In this document: positions 28,810 to 37,238 of the stretch, one piece after another
Position numbering within the stretch: position 1 is the first letter of the stretch
Layout of the letters: each line of letters begins with the position of its first letter
NCBI GenBank assembly: GCA_022563855.1
Contig: JADFMN010000001.1
Coordinates: 124,001 to 188,000, forward strand
Direction of reading: 5' to 3'
DNA from: Armatimonadota bacterium
Lineage (GTDB): Bacteria; Armatimonadota; Fimbriimonadia; Fimbriimonadales; Fimbriimonadaceae
Length of the DNA stretch: 64,000 nucleotides
Position numbers and translations under genes: made by a program
Notes under the pieces: model-generated
Database searches by the model: none
Told to the model about the DNA's origin: nothing
What the model saw: only the letters and a program-made list of their open reading frames with translations

Positions 28810-29490
28810 ATGGACCTTCAGCCTGTCATTGAATACTGCAAGTCGATCGGCTTGCCGCTTGACGACGGGCAGATATCGCGCTTTGAACAGTTTGGGCGGG
28901 CGCTGTACGAGCTGAATCGATCCGTGAATCTCACTCGCGTGCCGGAAGAGGAGTGCCCGGTGCGTCACTTTGTCGAATCCCTGCTCGTCTCGCCGCTGAT
29001 CCCTAGCGGATCTACAGTTCTCGACATCGGTTCGGGCGCAGGGTTTCCGGCGTGGCCGCTGGCCTGTGTGCGATCCGATATCCGTGTGACTGCGCTTGAT
29101 GGTACGAGCAAAATGCTGCTCGTTCTACGTGACCAGCCGCTCGAAAACCTGAGTGTCGTCAATGAGCGAGCAGAGAGTTGGGGCGTTCGCGAAGAGTTCG
29201 ATATCGTCACAGGGCGTGCAGTTGCACCTTTGCCTGCACAGCTGGAGATTTCTGCTGCACCGCTGAAAGTCGGTGGACTTCTGATCCCGTTCAGAACGCC
29301 GTCTGAGCGAGAGCTTTTCCGTGATAGCGATTTCGCGAAGCTCGGGCTGGCTCTTTCGAAGGTCGTCGACGTCACGCTTCCGACGACTGACGTCGTGCGA
29401 TGCTTTCCGATCTATGAAAAGACGAGTCGCACACCGAAGCGATTCCCAAGATCCTGGGCCGAGATTCGCAAGGCTCCCCTGGGCGGCTAG
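28810..29490 (+). CDS. rsmG: 16S rRNA (guanine-N7)-methyltransferase RsmG (GidB)
   Basis: A 226-residue S-adenosylmethionine-dependent enzyme that methylates G527 of 16S rRNA. Seen: FGRALYELNRSVNLTRV and the SAM-binding motif VLDIGSGAGFPAWPLACV, then VTALDGTSKMLLVLRD and FDIVTGRAVAPLPAQLEI. ATG 28810 is preferred because it gives the usual RsmG N-terminus and avoids overlap with the divergent gene. TAATCT (28791-28796) lies 13 nt before it, so the leader would be very short. Unlike many genomes, no mnmG, parA or parB is nearby. Confidence 0.93.
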   Translation: MDLQPVIEYCKSIGLPLDDGQISRFEQFGRALYELNRSVNLTRVPEEECPVRHFVESLLVSPLIPSGSTVLDIGSGAGFPAWPLACVRSDIRVTALDGTSKMLLVLRDQPLENLSVVNERAESWGVREEFDIVTGRAVAPLPAQLEISAAPLKVGGLLIPFRTPSERELFRDSDFAKLGLALSKVVDVTLPTTDVVRCFPIYEKTSRTPKRFPRSWAEIRKAPLGG

Positions 29491-29498
29491 CCTGAGTT

Positions 29499-29903
29499 CT
29501 ATAGCGACTCAAGCAATTCTTGAGCAGGCTGATAGTTTGGATTGGATGCAAGCGCTTGCTCGAGAGCGGCCTTCGCATCGTCGATTCTGCCAAGCGCCCG
29601 GAGGGTCTCCGCCATCGAGACGGCTGCTGACGGCTCGTTTGGATCAAGCTCGATCATTCGTCGCAGATCGATGAGGGACTCCTCGAGGATACTCCGTTCG
29701 GATTCAAGCAGATCGACCCCGTTTTTGAACTTCTCAAGAGGGCCGGAAATCATTTCCTCCGCTTTCATCTTGAGCTCCTCGTACTCTTGTTTGGCGGCAG
29801 TAATGGCTGGCGACCGGTCGGCAACATCACGGTTCTTGAACGCGAAGTAGATCACAGCGCAAAGACCGACGAGAACCGCAAGAGCCAAGAGCCGACGGAA
29901 CAT
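29499..29903 (-). CDS. Membrane-anchored TPR protein
   Basis: A 134-residue protein. One N-terminal membrane anchor (LLALAVLVGLCAVIYFAF) is followed by a coiled-coil stretch (ITAAKQEYEELKMKAEEMI) and about two TPR repeats (LRRMIELDPNEPSAAVSMAETLRALG; AKAALEQALASNPNYQPAQELL). It probably scaffolds protein contacts at the membrane. It starts 5 nt after the leuS stop and is likely co-transcribed with it, though no functional link is evident. Confidence 0.8.
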   Translation of the reverse strand: MFRRLLALAVLVGLCAVIYFAFKNRDVADRSPAITAAKQEYEELKMKAEEMISGPLEKFKNGVDLLESERSILEESLIDLRRMIELDPNEPSAAVSMAETLRALGRIDDAKAALEQALASNPNYQPAQELLESL

Positions 29904-29908
29904 ATCCC

Positions 29909-32896
29909 TCAGTCCGCCACGATGTTGACTAGACGTCCGGGCACAACGATCACCTTTCGCACGGTTTTTCCTTCGAGGTGTTTCTGAACGGTCGCAGATG
30001 CCTTGGCGCTGCTTTCGAGCTCCTCGTCGGACGCATCTGCCGGCATCGTGATCGTGTCCCTGAGTTTTCCATTTACTTGCACCGCAATCGTGATTTCTTC
30101 TGGCTTCGCGAGGTACTCGTTCGCGATCGGCCAGCTAGCCTCGTAGACGAACTCGCGATGTCCTATGTCGCTCCAGATTTCGTCGGCCGTATGCGGCGCG
30201 GCGGGCGACAGCACGAGGATCATGCTGTCCAGAGTTTCGCTTAGCGCGAGTTTCTCGTCGTCGCTAGGCTTTGTTGCACGTTTAAGAAGGGCGTTGATCG
30301 TATTGACGTGAGTCATGAGCTTCGCAATGTAGGTGTTGAAGCTAAACGACTCTATGTCCTTCGTTGCTCCTGCGATCAACTGGTGCGTTGCGCGTCGCAC
30401 ATCGCGTATGATGCCGTCCTTGCCGACAGAGTCGATCTCGCTGTGCCAGTCCGAGACGTAATGTTTCGCTAGTTCCGCTGCTAATTTGAAGACGCGAGAC
30501 AGGAACCGGGTCGAGCCTTGAATAGCTTCTTCCGACCACGTGAACGACTGCTCGAACGGAGCGACGAACAGTTCGAACACTCGGAGGCCATCGGCACCGT
30601 GTCTCTCGACCGCTTGTTCCGGAGTGACGACGTTCCCCTTTGACTTGGACATCTTTGCGTCTCGCCAAAACACCTCGTCCTCTGGTAGCTGGCGTGCTTC
30701 TTCTGCCGTTATTTGGATGCCATCTTCGCCGACCTTCAGCTGTTCACCTTCGCGCGGTCTTCGGTACGGAGTCGGTGCGAGCACCATGCCTTGGTTCATC
30801 AGGCGCGCGAACGGCTCTTTGACCTTCACATACCCCGCGTCGTACAGCACCTTGGTCCAAAACCTGGCGTACAGCAGGTGCATCACAGCGTGCTCCGCGC
30901 CGCCGACGTAGCAGTCCACCGGCATCCAGTGCTCGGCTGCATCGTTGCTCCACGCCTCGTCGTAGTTGTGCGGATCGCAGAAGCGAAGGAAGTACCACGA
31001 AGAGCAGGCGAATCCGCCCATCGTGTCGGTCTCGCGGCGACCCAGCCGACCGTCCGGATCGGTGACGTTGACGAAATCTGGGATGAGCGCGAGCGGGCCG
31101 GTCCCGTCATCGGGCGGCTCGTAGTTTTCGACGTCCGGAAGTTCGATCGGCAAGAGGTCGTCTTGCACCGCGTGCATCTCGCCGTCCTTGTCGTGGATGA
31201 TCGGGATCGGGCAGCCCCAGTACCGCTGCCGGCTGATGAGCCAGTCACGGAGCTTGTAGTTAGTCTTTGCCTCGCCAAAGCCGTTTGCGATGATCCAGTC
31301 TGAGAGGCTCTTCTGTCCGTCTTTGACGGTCATGCCGGTGTACTCGCCGGAGTTGATCATCACGCCGTCTTCGGTGGAGAACGGAAGGGATACGCTGAAA
31401 GCGGATTCAAACGCTTCTTCCGAAGTGTCCCCTCCCCCTTGGGGGAGGGTTAGGGAGGGGGTTTCACCGGTATCTGCCGCCGCCCCCTCTCCAGCTCTCC
31501 CCCAAGGGGGAGAGAGTCCCTCCGCGCCAACAGGTGCTATGACCGGCACGACGTCGAGCCGGTACTTCTTCGCGAACTCGTAGTCGCGCGCGTCGTGCCC
31601 TGGCACGGCCATGATCGCGCCGGTGCCGTAGCCCATCATTACGTAGTCGGCGATCCAGATCGGCACGCGCTTCCCGTTTGCTGGGTTGATGGCGTCGACT
31701 CCCGTGTAGACGCCGGTCTTCTCACGGTTCGTCGCCTGCCGGTCGATGTCGCTGAGCCCTTTCGCCTTCTCGCAGTACCCATAGATCGCCGCACTGTGCT
31801 CGGCGTCCGTGACCCCTATGATCACATTTACTAGAGGGTGCTCCGGCGCGAGCACACAGAACGTCATGCCGAAGATCGTGTCGATACGGGTCGTAAAAAC
31901 TCTGAAGGAGTGCTTCTTGATCGGCAATTTGGCTTCGAGCGCACCCAACGTTCCGCCGATCGCGGCAGCGGCTCGCTCAAACTCCGCTTGTCCCGCAGCA
32001 GCTTCAGCAGCCTTGTCGTCGAGCTTCGTCTTGATCTCTTCGATCTTCTCAGTGACGGCAGGATCGGCTGTCGCACCCTCAGCAGCGACCTCTGCTTTGA
32101 GCGCTTCGAGCTCTGGATCTGACCCTTCGTCCACTTGGCGACTGCCAGGCGACGGCGAAGTGGCCGACGCTCCAGCAGGCGACACAGCCAATGACATCTC
32201 GAACTCAAGCCCCACCGACCGACCGATCCAGTTGCGCTGCTGATTCTTGATCCCCTCCGGCCAGTCGAGATCGTCCAGATCATCGATTAGCCGGTCGGCG
32301 TACTCGGTGATCTTGAAGAACCACTGCGGGATGTTCTTCTTCTCGACAGGGTTGTCGCACCGCCAGCACAGGCCGCCGACGACCTCCTCGTCGGCAAGCA
32401 CCGTCTTATCGTATGCGCACCAGTTCACCGCCGCGTCTTTGCGGTAAGCGAGACCGCGCTCGAACAGCAGCTTGAAAATCCACTGCGTCCACCTGTAGTA
32501 CTGCGGATCGGAGGACTTGAACGACCGCGACCAGTCGAAGCCGATCCCGATCAGTTCCATTTGCCTCTTATAATTAGCGGCGTACTCGTCGATCATCGGC
32601 GCGGGGTGAACGCCCCTATTGAGCGCTTCGACCTCGGCGGGCAGGCCGAACGCGTCGAACCCCATGGGGTGCAGCACGTTGAACCCCTGCATGTACTTCA
32701 TGCGGCAAAGAACGTCGGTCGGGATGTAGTTGCGACAGTGCCCGACGCTCAGTCCGGCGCCGCTCGGATAAGGGAAGTAGTCGAGCGCGTAGAACTTCGG
32801 GCGGCCGTCCTCGTCGCGGGTGCGAAAGAGGTCTGCGTCTCGCCAGCGCTCACGCCAACGGGCCTCGAACTGATCAGGTTCATACCGCCTCCGCAT
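29909..32896 (-). CDS. leuS: Leucyl-tRNA synthetase with two in-frame insertions
   Basis: A 995-residue class Ia synthetase charging tRNA-Leu; usual bacterial length is ~800-880. The HIGH-type motif is in GLSVGHCRNYIPTDVL and KMSKS in DAKMSKSKGNVVTP. Editing domain landmarks VFTTRIDTIFGMTFCVLAPEHPLV and MGYGTGAIMAVPGHDARD are intact. Two insertions sit in or beside the editing domain. One, at residues ~232-325, is an Ala/Glu-rich coiled coil. The other, at ~460-489, is encoded by a palindromic repeat (EGLSPPWGRAGEG...PSLTLPQGGGD). Catalytic motifs being intact, the protein should be functional. A TAGAAT box ends 7 nt before the ATG. Confidence 0.97.
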   Translation of the reverse strand: MRRRYEPDQFEARWRERWRDADLFRTRDEDGRPKFYALDYFPYPSGAGLSVGHCRNYIPTDVLCRMKYMQGFNVLHPMGFDAFGLPAEVEALNRGVHPAPMIDEYAANYKRQMELIGIGFDWSRSFKSSDPQYYRWTQWIFKLLFERGLAYRKDAAVNWCAYDKTVLADEEVVGGLCWRCDNPVEKKNIPQWFFKITEYADRLIDDLDDLDWPEGIKNQQRNWIGRSVGLEFEMSLAVSPAGASATSPSPGSRQVDEGSDPELEALKAEVAAEGATADPAVTEKIEEIKTKLDDKAAEAAAGQAEFERAAAAIGGTLGALEAKLPIKKHSFRVFTTRIDTIFGMTFCVLAPEHPLVNVIIGVTDAEHSAAIYGYCEKAKGLSDIDRQATNREKTGVYTGVDAINPANGKRVPIWIADYVMMGYGTGAIMAVPGHDARDYEFAKKYRLDVVPVIAPVGAEGLSPPWGRAGEGAAADTGETPSLTLPQGGGDTSEEAFESAFSVSLPFSTEDGVMINSGEYTGMTVKDGQKSLSDWIIANGFGEAKTNYKLRDWLISRQRYWGCPIPIIHDKDGEMHAVQDDLLPIELPDVENYEPPDDGTGPLALIPDFVNVTDPDGRLGRRETDTMGGFACSSWYFLRFCDPHNYDEAWSNDAAEHWMPVDCYVGGAEHAVMHLLYARFWTKVLYDAGYVKVKEPFARLMNQGMVLAPTPYRRPREGEQLKVGEDGIQITAEEARQLPEDEVFWRDAKMSKSKGNVVTPEQAVERHGADGLRVFELFVAPFEQSFTWSEEAIQGSTRFLSRVFKLAAELAKHYVSDWHSEIDSVGKDGIIRDVRRATHQLIAGATKDIESFSFNTYIAKLMTHVNTINALLKRATKPSDDEKLALSETLDSMILVLSPAAPHTADEIWSDIGHREFVYEASWPIANEYLAKPEEITIAVQVNGKLRDTITMPADASDEELESSAKASATVQKHLEGKTVRKVIVVPGRLVNIVAD
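31429..31520. repeat. Palindromic repeat element inserted in frame in leuS
   Basis: Two local palindromes (CCTCCCCCTTGGGGGAGG at 31431-31448 and CTCTCCCCCAAGGGGGAGAG at 31495-31514) are also inverted copies of each other, together with AGGGAGGGGG and CCCCCTCTCC. The ~92 nt can fold into one long hairpin. Removing it would leave about 30 codons fewer in the editing domain. Confidence 0.8.
32134..32153 (+). repeat. 20-nt repeat shared with the region upstream of galE
   Basis: CTTGGCGACTGCCAGGCGAC differs at one base from 14245-14264. It lies within the first leuS insertion and is followed by further GGCGAC units (32151-32185). Confidence 0.6.
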
Positions 32897-32903
32897 GGCG
32901 CTG

Positions 32904-32909
32904 ATTCTA
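32904..32909 (-). promoter_or_regulatory. TANNNT box, leaderless-type promoter of leuS
   Basis: TAGAAT on the minus strand ends 7 nt before the leuS ATG. Confidence 0.5.
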
Positions 32910-32942
32910 TCTGAGTGCCAGCGCCAAACGGATCAATAGAGC

Positions 32943-34985
32943 CTAATTCTGCGGCGGTGGAATCCGTCGCCTGCTCACTGGCCTCTTCGCACCAGCTTGT
33001 TGCGCCCTTTGGATTTTGGCGATCGACCCTCGGTAAGCGACTTCGTACTGGTCGGCGTAACTTTGACCAAGTGCGTCGAAAGCCCGCCAGCCAATCTTGA
33101 AGTCTGGCTCGATCCAGCTGACCAACGTCGTCGCCGTGAGGCCATCCGCGAACCGGTAAGTGATCGTCCAGTACCTCTGTTTCACCGGCATGAACTCGTT
33201 GCAGACGAGGATTCCATCCCACCGCGCGTTCGATTTGCCGATCTCTGCGATCGCATTGGCGTAGGCCAATTCACCGACGGTCGATCTTTGAATGAACCGG
33301 CGTTCTTCGTTGCGACCTTGGAGCATGTCTTTCGACGCCGGCGCTATCGTTACTGCAAGTTCCGAGAACCTGTGTTGGAGTAGGTCGGTGACCTCGATTG
33401 GCGGACTTACTCTCGCCTGCCCTGGCAGGGCAGAGCGAATCTGCCCCTGACTGCCAATGGTTAACGTGTTGCTCCACGCGATGTTCGTTGTTCTCGTAAC
33501 TGGCAATCGACGAGTGAAAATATCCTGCCTGACCGAGTTGATAGCCGAGCCCGAAAGCTGGGTTTCCGTCACATCGCTTCCAGCAAGCGCGGTCAGCAAC
33601 ATCGACCTGGGCAGCGTAGAAAGCGCTTTGAAAGTTGAAAACTGTCTGGAGAACGCATTGATCGCGTTTCCCGCCACGCTCATGTCAAAGTAGCCCAGGT
33701 ACCCAGGCAGGAGCTCGGTCGAGCCCATAGCCTTGCGAGGAAGGTTGTTGATAAGTTCTAGCGGATTCAGATCCCCGGAGGCGCGCACGTTCTGCACCAA
33801 TTCGCCGAGTCTGCGCCTGTCCATCCTGTCCGATCTAGCCTGCGACGGCTGTATCGGCGAGAGGATCGTCCAGTCACCATCGCGCTGGGTGCGAAGGACT
33901 GATTTGTCGAGACTTTGCAACGCTGCCAGAGATCGGATGGTCGCGGCTCCAAAAACGTAGTTCCCGAGTGACATCGCTCTGTCGGGCAGGAGTGCGACCA
34001 GGTCACGGCCTTCGAGCCTTGCTGCTTCATTCAGTACCGGAGAGACGAATACTGACAGCGGCTCGACGGTTGCTGCGCTCATGATGAACTGCTCGACGCC
34101 CGCCTTGAGATTCGGATCTATCGCGAGGTATTTTGCTACGAACTGGGGGACGTCGGACGTCGGCGATTGCGTGAGCGAGGTCCAGAGCTTTGCAAACTCG
34201 CGACGGACGGGATCGAGAGCGATGACCACGCCTTCGCCGCCGCCATCAGGCGTAGCCGCTCGAGAAAACCTCTCGGTTTGAATAAGGGTGAACGAAGTGC
34301 CGGCGATGATGGCGCCGTTGGCGTCAGTCGCATTGATCGTGATCTGCACGTTGTTCCCGTTGTATCGACTGACGACATGCAGGTCCTGATAGGAACCGAT
34401 CTCAATCTGACTGTTCCTGTTGCGGCGTTGCCGATTTTGCAGCCAGTTCGTTCCTAACATTCCTGGCAGGCGACTGTCCAATCGTTTCTGTGCAGCCGTC
34501 GGAGAGACCGCGAATACCTTTACGGTCCAGACCGGCTGTGCAGCGATCTTGTCCAGGGGCAACAAATCCTTCATGCCAGGATCGATTCCCATGCGCTGCC
34601 AGGATCGCTCATAGCTCTTCAGCTGCCGCTCGAAAGACTCGCGCTTCGAACTGACCTCGGCCTTCAATTCCTCGGCGCGAAAAACCCTAGACGGTTCGAG
34701 CGTCAGTGCCCGGGCTCGCTGAATCCAATGAGAGGCCGTGACCTCCGCAATCTTTTCAAGAAGATCGGATAGGCGAACATCTGTGACCTGGACGCAGACG
34801 ATATCGCTCTTGAGAGCTGTGTCGGCGGCGTATTCGGTGTTGAACTCGCGATTGATCGCCGCGATCAGGTCGGGCACAGTCTGGGCCTCGGCTCTGAACG
34901 AGACGATCCTCTCTTGAGCTAGAGAGAGCGTGGGAAGCAGCAGAACCCCAAGAAGGATCACGCGTACAAACGGGCAACGTATCAT
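32943..34985 (-). CDS. Large exported protein with STN-like N-terminal domain
   Basis: A ~680-residue exported protein. The signal peptide MIRCPFVRVILLGVLLLPTLSLAQ is followed by an STN/secretin-type short domain at ~25-90 (RIVSFRAEAQTVPDLIAAINREF; VCVQVTDVRLSDLLEKIAEVT), as found in secretins and TonB receptors. The remaining ~590 residues show neither a secretin ring nor a beta-barrel that I recognise. They include a helical segment (SKRESFERQLKSYERSWQRM) and a basic Pro-rich tail (RPVSRRRIPPPQN). The start at 34985, not 35057, places the signal peptide correctly and avoids overlap with the divergent synthase gene. Function unknown. Confidence 0.7.
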   Translation of the reverse strand: MIRCPFVRVILLGVLLLPTLSLAQERIVSFRAEAQTVPDLIAAINREFNTEYAADTALKSDIVCVQVTDVRLSDLLEKIAEVTASHWIQRARALTLEPSRVFRAEELKAEVSSKRESFERQLKSYERSWQRMGIDPGMKDLLPLDKIAAQPVWTVKVFAVSPTAAQKRLDSRLPGMLGTNWLQNRQRRNRNSQIEIGSYQDLHVVSRYNGNNVQITINATDANGAIIAGTSFTLIQTERFSRAATPDGGGEGVVIALDPVRREFAKLWTSLTQSPTSDVPQFVAKYLAIDPNLKAGVEQFIMSAATVEPLSVFVSPVLNEAARLEGRDLVALLPDRAMSLGNYVFGAATIRSLAALQSLDKSVLRTQRDGDWTILSPIQPSQARSDRMDRRRLGELVQNVRASGDLNPLELINNLPRKAMGSTELLPGYLGYFDMSVAGNAINAFSRQFSTFKALSTLPRSMLLTALAGSDVTETQLSGSAINSVRQDIFTRRLPVTRTTNIAWSNTLTIGSQGQIRSALPGQARVSPPIEVTDLLQHRFSELAVTIAPASKDMLQGRNEERRFIQRSTVGELAYANAIAEIGKSNARWDGILVCNEFMPVKQRYWTITYRFADGLTATTLVSWIEPDFKIGWRAFDALGQSYADQYEVAYRGSIAKIQRAQQAGAKRPVSRRRIPPPQN

Positions 34986-35050
34986 GATGACGCCTATTAG
35001 GATAGACGCCGCGCGCGTATTCGGGTTCAGAGATAGCGCAGAATAAACGT

Positions 35051-35959
35051 ATGCCACTGATCGCCGAGGGTAAGGAGCGCTTGGACCGGTTCGTGGCCCG
35101 GATGATGCCCGACTACAGCCGGACTCGAATTGTCCGGGCGATCAAGGGCGGGGAAGTGACCGTCGAGGGGGAAGTGGCGACCATGCCCTCGCTCGAGCTG
35201 AAGACCGGCCAGGTCGTCGAAGTCGGTGAGATTCCGGAGCCGGAGCCGCTCAACCTGGAGCCGGCCGACATCCCGCTAGACGTGCGGTACGAGGACGACG
35301 ACATGCTGGTCGTCAACAAGCCTCGCGGTATGGCATCGCACCCTGCGCCGGGGCTCGGGCCGACGACGCTCGTCAACGCTCTGCTCGCTCGCTCTCACGA
35401 TCTGAGCGATGAAGGAGGTGGGTTTCGGCCAGGTATCGTGCATCGGCTAGACAAGGACACCACAGGCCTGATGCTAGTTGCTAAGAACAACTTTGCGCAC
35501 GTTGCTTTGGCGGATCAAATCCGGGACCGTACGGCTGGGCGGTGCTATGCGGCGGTCGTTGCAGGCGAGACGGACAAGGAGGAGTTCAGCATCGACGCGC
35601 CGATCGGCAGGCATCAAGGGATTCCGACGTTGATGACGGTCAAGCAGACGGGGAAGCCGGCGGTCACGCACGTTAGAAAGTTGTGCAGCGTCGAAGCTGG
35701 CTGGCTCGCCGCGTGCAAGCTCGAAACCGGGCGCACGCACCAGATTCGCGTGCATCTGTCGGTGTTCGGCTGGCCCATCAGAGGGGACGTCCTGTACGCA
35801 AAGCCGCCGTGGTCGAAGGGGCCGCTGCAGCTTCACGCCGGGCTGCTATCGTTCGAACATCCGCGGACGAAGAAGGCCTGCGAAGTGTACGTCGAGCCGC
35901 CGGCAGACTTCATTCATCGTGATATGATCGGAATTGAGGGGTTTAAACAATGGAAATAG
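35051..35959 (+). CDS. rluD: RluA/RluD-family 23S rRNA pseudouridine synthase
   Basis: A 302-residue enzyme converting uridines to pseudouridine in large-subunit rRNA. An N-terminal S4 domain (RLDRFVARMMPDYSRTRIVRAIKGGEVTVEG) precedes the catalytic domain with the invariant aspartate in GIVHRLDKDTTGLMLVAKN and the later LETGRTHQIRVHLSVFGWPI. The RluD assignment within the family is likely but not certain. It overlaps radC by 10 nt and leads a three-gene unit with radC and the translin-like gene. Confidence 0.93.
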   Translation: MPLIAEGKERLDRFVARMMPDYSRTRIVRAIKGGEVTVEGEVATMPSLELKTGQVVEVGEIPEPEPLNLEPADIPLDVRYEDDDMLVVNKPRGMASHPAPGLGPTTLVNALLARSHDLSDEGGGFRPGIVHRLDKDTTGLMLVAKNNFAHVALADQIRDRTAGRCYAAVVAGETDKEEFSIDAPIGRHQGIPTLMTVKQTGKPAVTHVRKLCSVEAGWLAACKLETGRTHQIRVHLSVFGWPIRGDVLYAKPPWSKGPLQLHAGLLSFEHPRTKKACEVYVEPPADFIHRDMIGIEGFKQWK

Positions 35960-36609
35960 AAAGAGACGGGGCGATCCATCGCGTCCAGAGCCGAGGCGTC
36001 GGTGGGGCTGGGCTCATCGATCTCTTGGCCGTTGTCCTAGCTCGCGAACCTGCCGACGTTGCAGCTTGCGAGGCCGACGCCCGTCGCCTGCTCCAACGGT
36101 TGGGGCCATCGCGCCTGCTGGAAATCAGCTCCGACGATCTTCGCGATTCATCAGGCCTCGAGCCGTTCGAAGCGCTGCAGCGGTTGGCTGCGATCGAGTT
36201 GGGCCGTCGGTCCTCAGAGGCCAGCAGCGGCAAGGCCGTCATCTTGGATTCCGGAGAGGCGGTGGCTGAAATGTTCAAGTGGCTGGAGCGAGAAAAGCAA
36301 GAACACTTCTGCGCGGCGTTTCTAGATTCTAAGGGTGTGCTTATCTCCACGCGGACGGTACACATCGGGACGGTCAACATGAGCGTCGTCGGGCCGCGCG
36401 AGGTGTTCCGCGACGCGATTCGCGAGAGCGCAGCGAGCTTGATCGTCGTTCATAATCATCCGAGCGGCGATCCGGAGCCGAGCCCGGAGGACATCTCCGT
36501 GACGAAGCGCCTGGCCGAGGTCGGCAAGATGCTGGATATCCCGTTGCTGGATCACGTAATCATCGGGCATGATAAGTTCGTCAGCCTGCAGGAGCGAGGA
36601 CACTTATGA
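35950..36609 (+). CDS. radC: RadC-family JAB/MPN protein
   Basis: A 219-residue protein. An N-terminal helix-hairpin-helix-like region (GVGGAGLIDLLAVVLAREP) is followed by the JAB1/MPN fold with the metal motif VVHNHPSGDPEPSPEDISVT (H-x-H...D). Long called a DNA repair protein, RadC's true role is unsettled. It overlaps the synthase gene by 10 nt and the translin-like gene by 4 nt (ATGA type), so the three are translationally coupled. Confidence 0.92.
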   Translation: MEIERDGAIHRVQSRGVGGAGLIDLLAVVLAREPADVAACEADARRLLQRLGPSRLLEISSDDLRDSSGLEPFEALQRLAAIELGRRSSEASSGKAVILDSGEAVAEMFKWLEREKQEHFCAAFLDSKGVLISTRTVHIGTVNMSVVGPREVFRDAIRESAASLIVVHNHPSGDPEPSPEDISVTKRLAEVGKMLDIPLLDHVIIGHDKFVSLQERGHL

Positions 36610-37238
36610 GCTTTCAAGAGCGTTGGAGCGCGATAGTTTCAAGCATCAAACCGGAGATGGACGGAAGGCACGAGGCTCGGGAGGCGGGGCTGCAGGCGTG
36701 CCGCAAACTGATCCAGGTTTCGTCGAGGTGCATTCGTCACATCCACCGACGCCAGTTCGACGAAGCAGAGGCCTTGCTGACCGAGGCAAGGGGAATTTCA
36801 AAGTCGGCAAGGGCGTCGATGCATCCTCACCCGGAGATCTTTTACGCCCCCTACCTGAAGGACGCCGAGAAGGAGATGGTCGAGGCAGCGGCGGTGCTGG
36901 CTCTCGTCCGCAAACAGCCGCTGCCGTCTCCAGATGATCTCGGGGTCGGCGCGGTCGCTTACCTGAACGGCATGGGAGAGGCGGCGAGCGAATGCAGGCG
37001 GTACGTGCTGGACGAGATGCGAATGGGCAGCCTCTCAGAGGCAGAGCGGCTCTTGGACCAGATGGACAGCATCTATTCGGAGCTCATCACGTTGGACTAC
37101 CCCGACCAACTCACTGGCGGATTGAGAAGGACTTGCGACGCTCTTCGCGCTGTGATCGAGCGAACGAGGAGCGACCTGACGATGACGCAGGTGCAGAGAG
37201 AGTTGATTGACGAACTGCGCGCGGCGAAGGGCGACTAA
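36606..37238 (+). CDS. Translin-family-like nucleic-acid-binding protein
   Basis: A 210-residue all-helical protein with translin family features. AREAGLQACRKLIQVSSRCI resembles the first helices. AVAYLNGMGEAASECRRYVLDEMRMGSL and LDQMDSIYSELITLDYPD, then TGGLRRTCDALRAVIERTRSDLTM, are the conserved C-terminal half, including the TGGLRR-type signature. Translins bind and in some cases cleave RNA or single-stranded DNA as octameric shells. Bacterial members are rare compared with archaeal and eukaryotic ones. Coupling to radC and a pseudouridine synthase hints at a nucleic-acid role. The nuclease acidic triad is not obvious by eye. Confidence 0.8.
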   Translation: MSFQERWSAIVSSIKPEMDGRHEAREAGLQACRKLIQVSSRCIRHIHRRQFDEAEALLTEARGISKSARASMHPHPEIFYAPYLKDAEKEMVEAAAVLALVRKQPLPSPDDLGVGAVAYLNGMGEAASECRRYVLDEMRMGSLSEAERLLDQMDSIYSELITLDYPDQLTGGLRRTCDALRAVIERTRSDLTMTQVQRELIDELRAAKGD

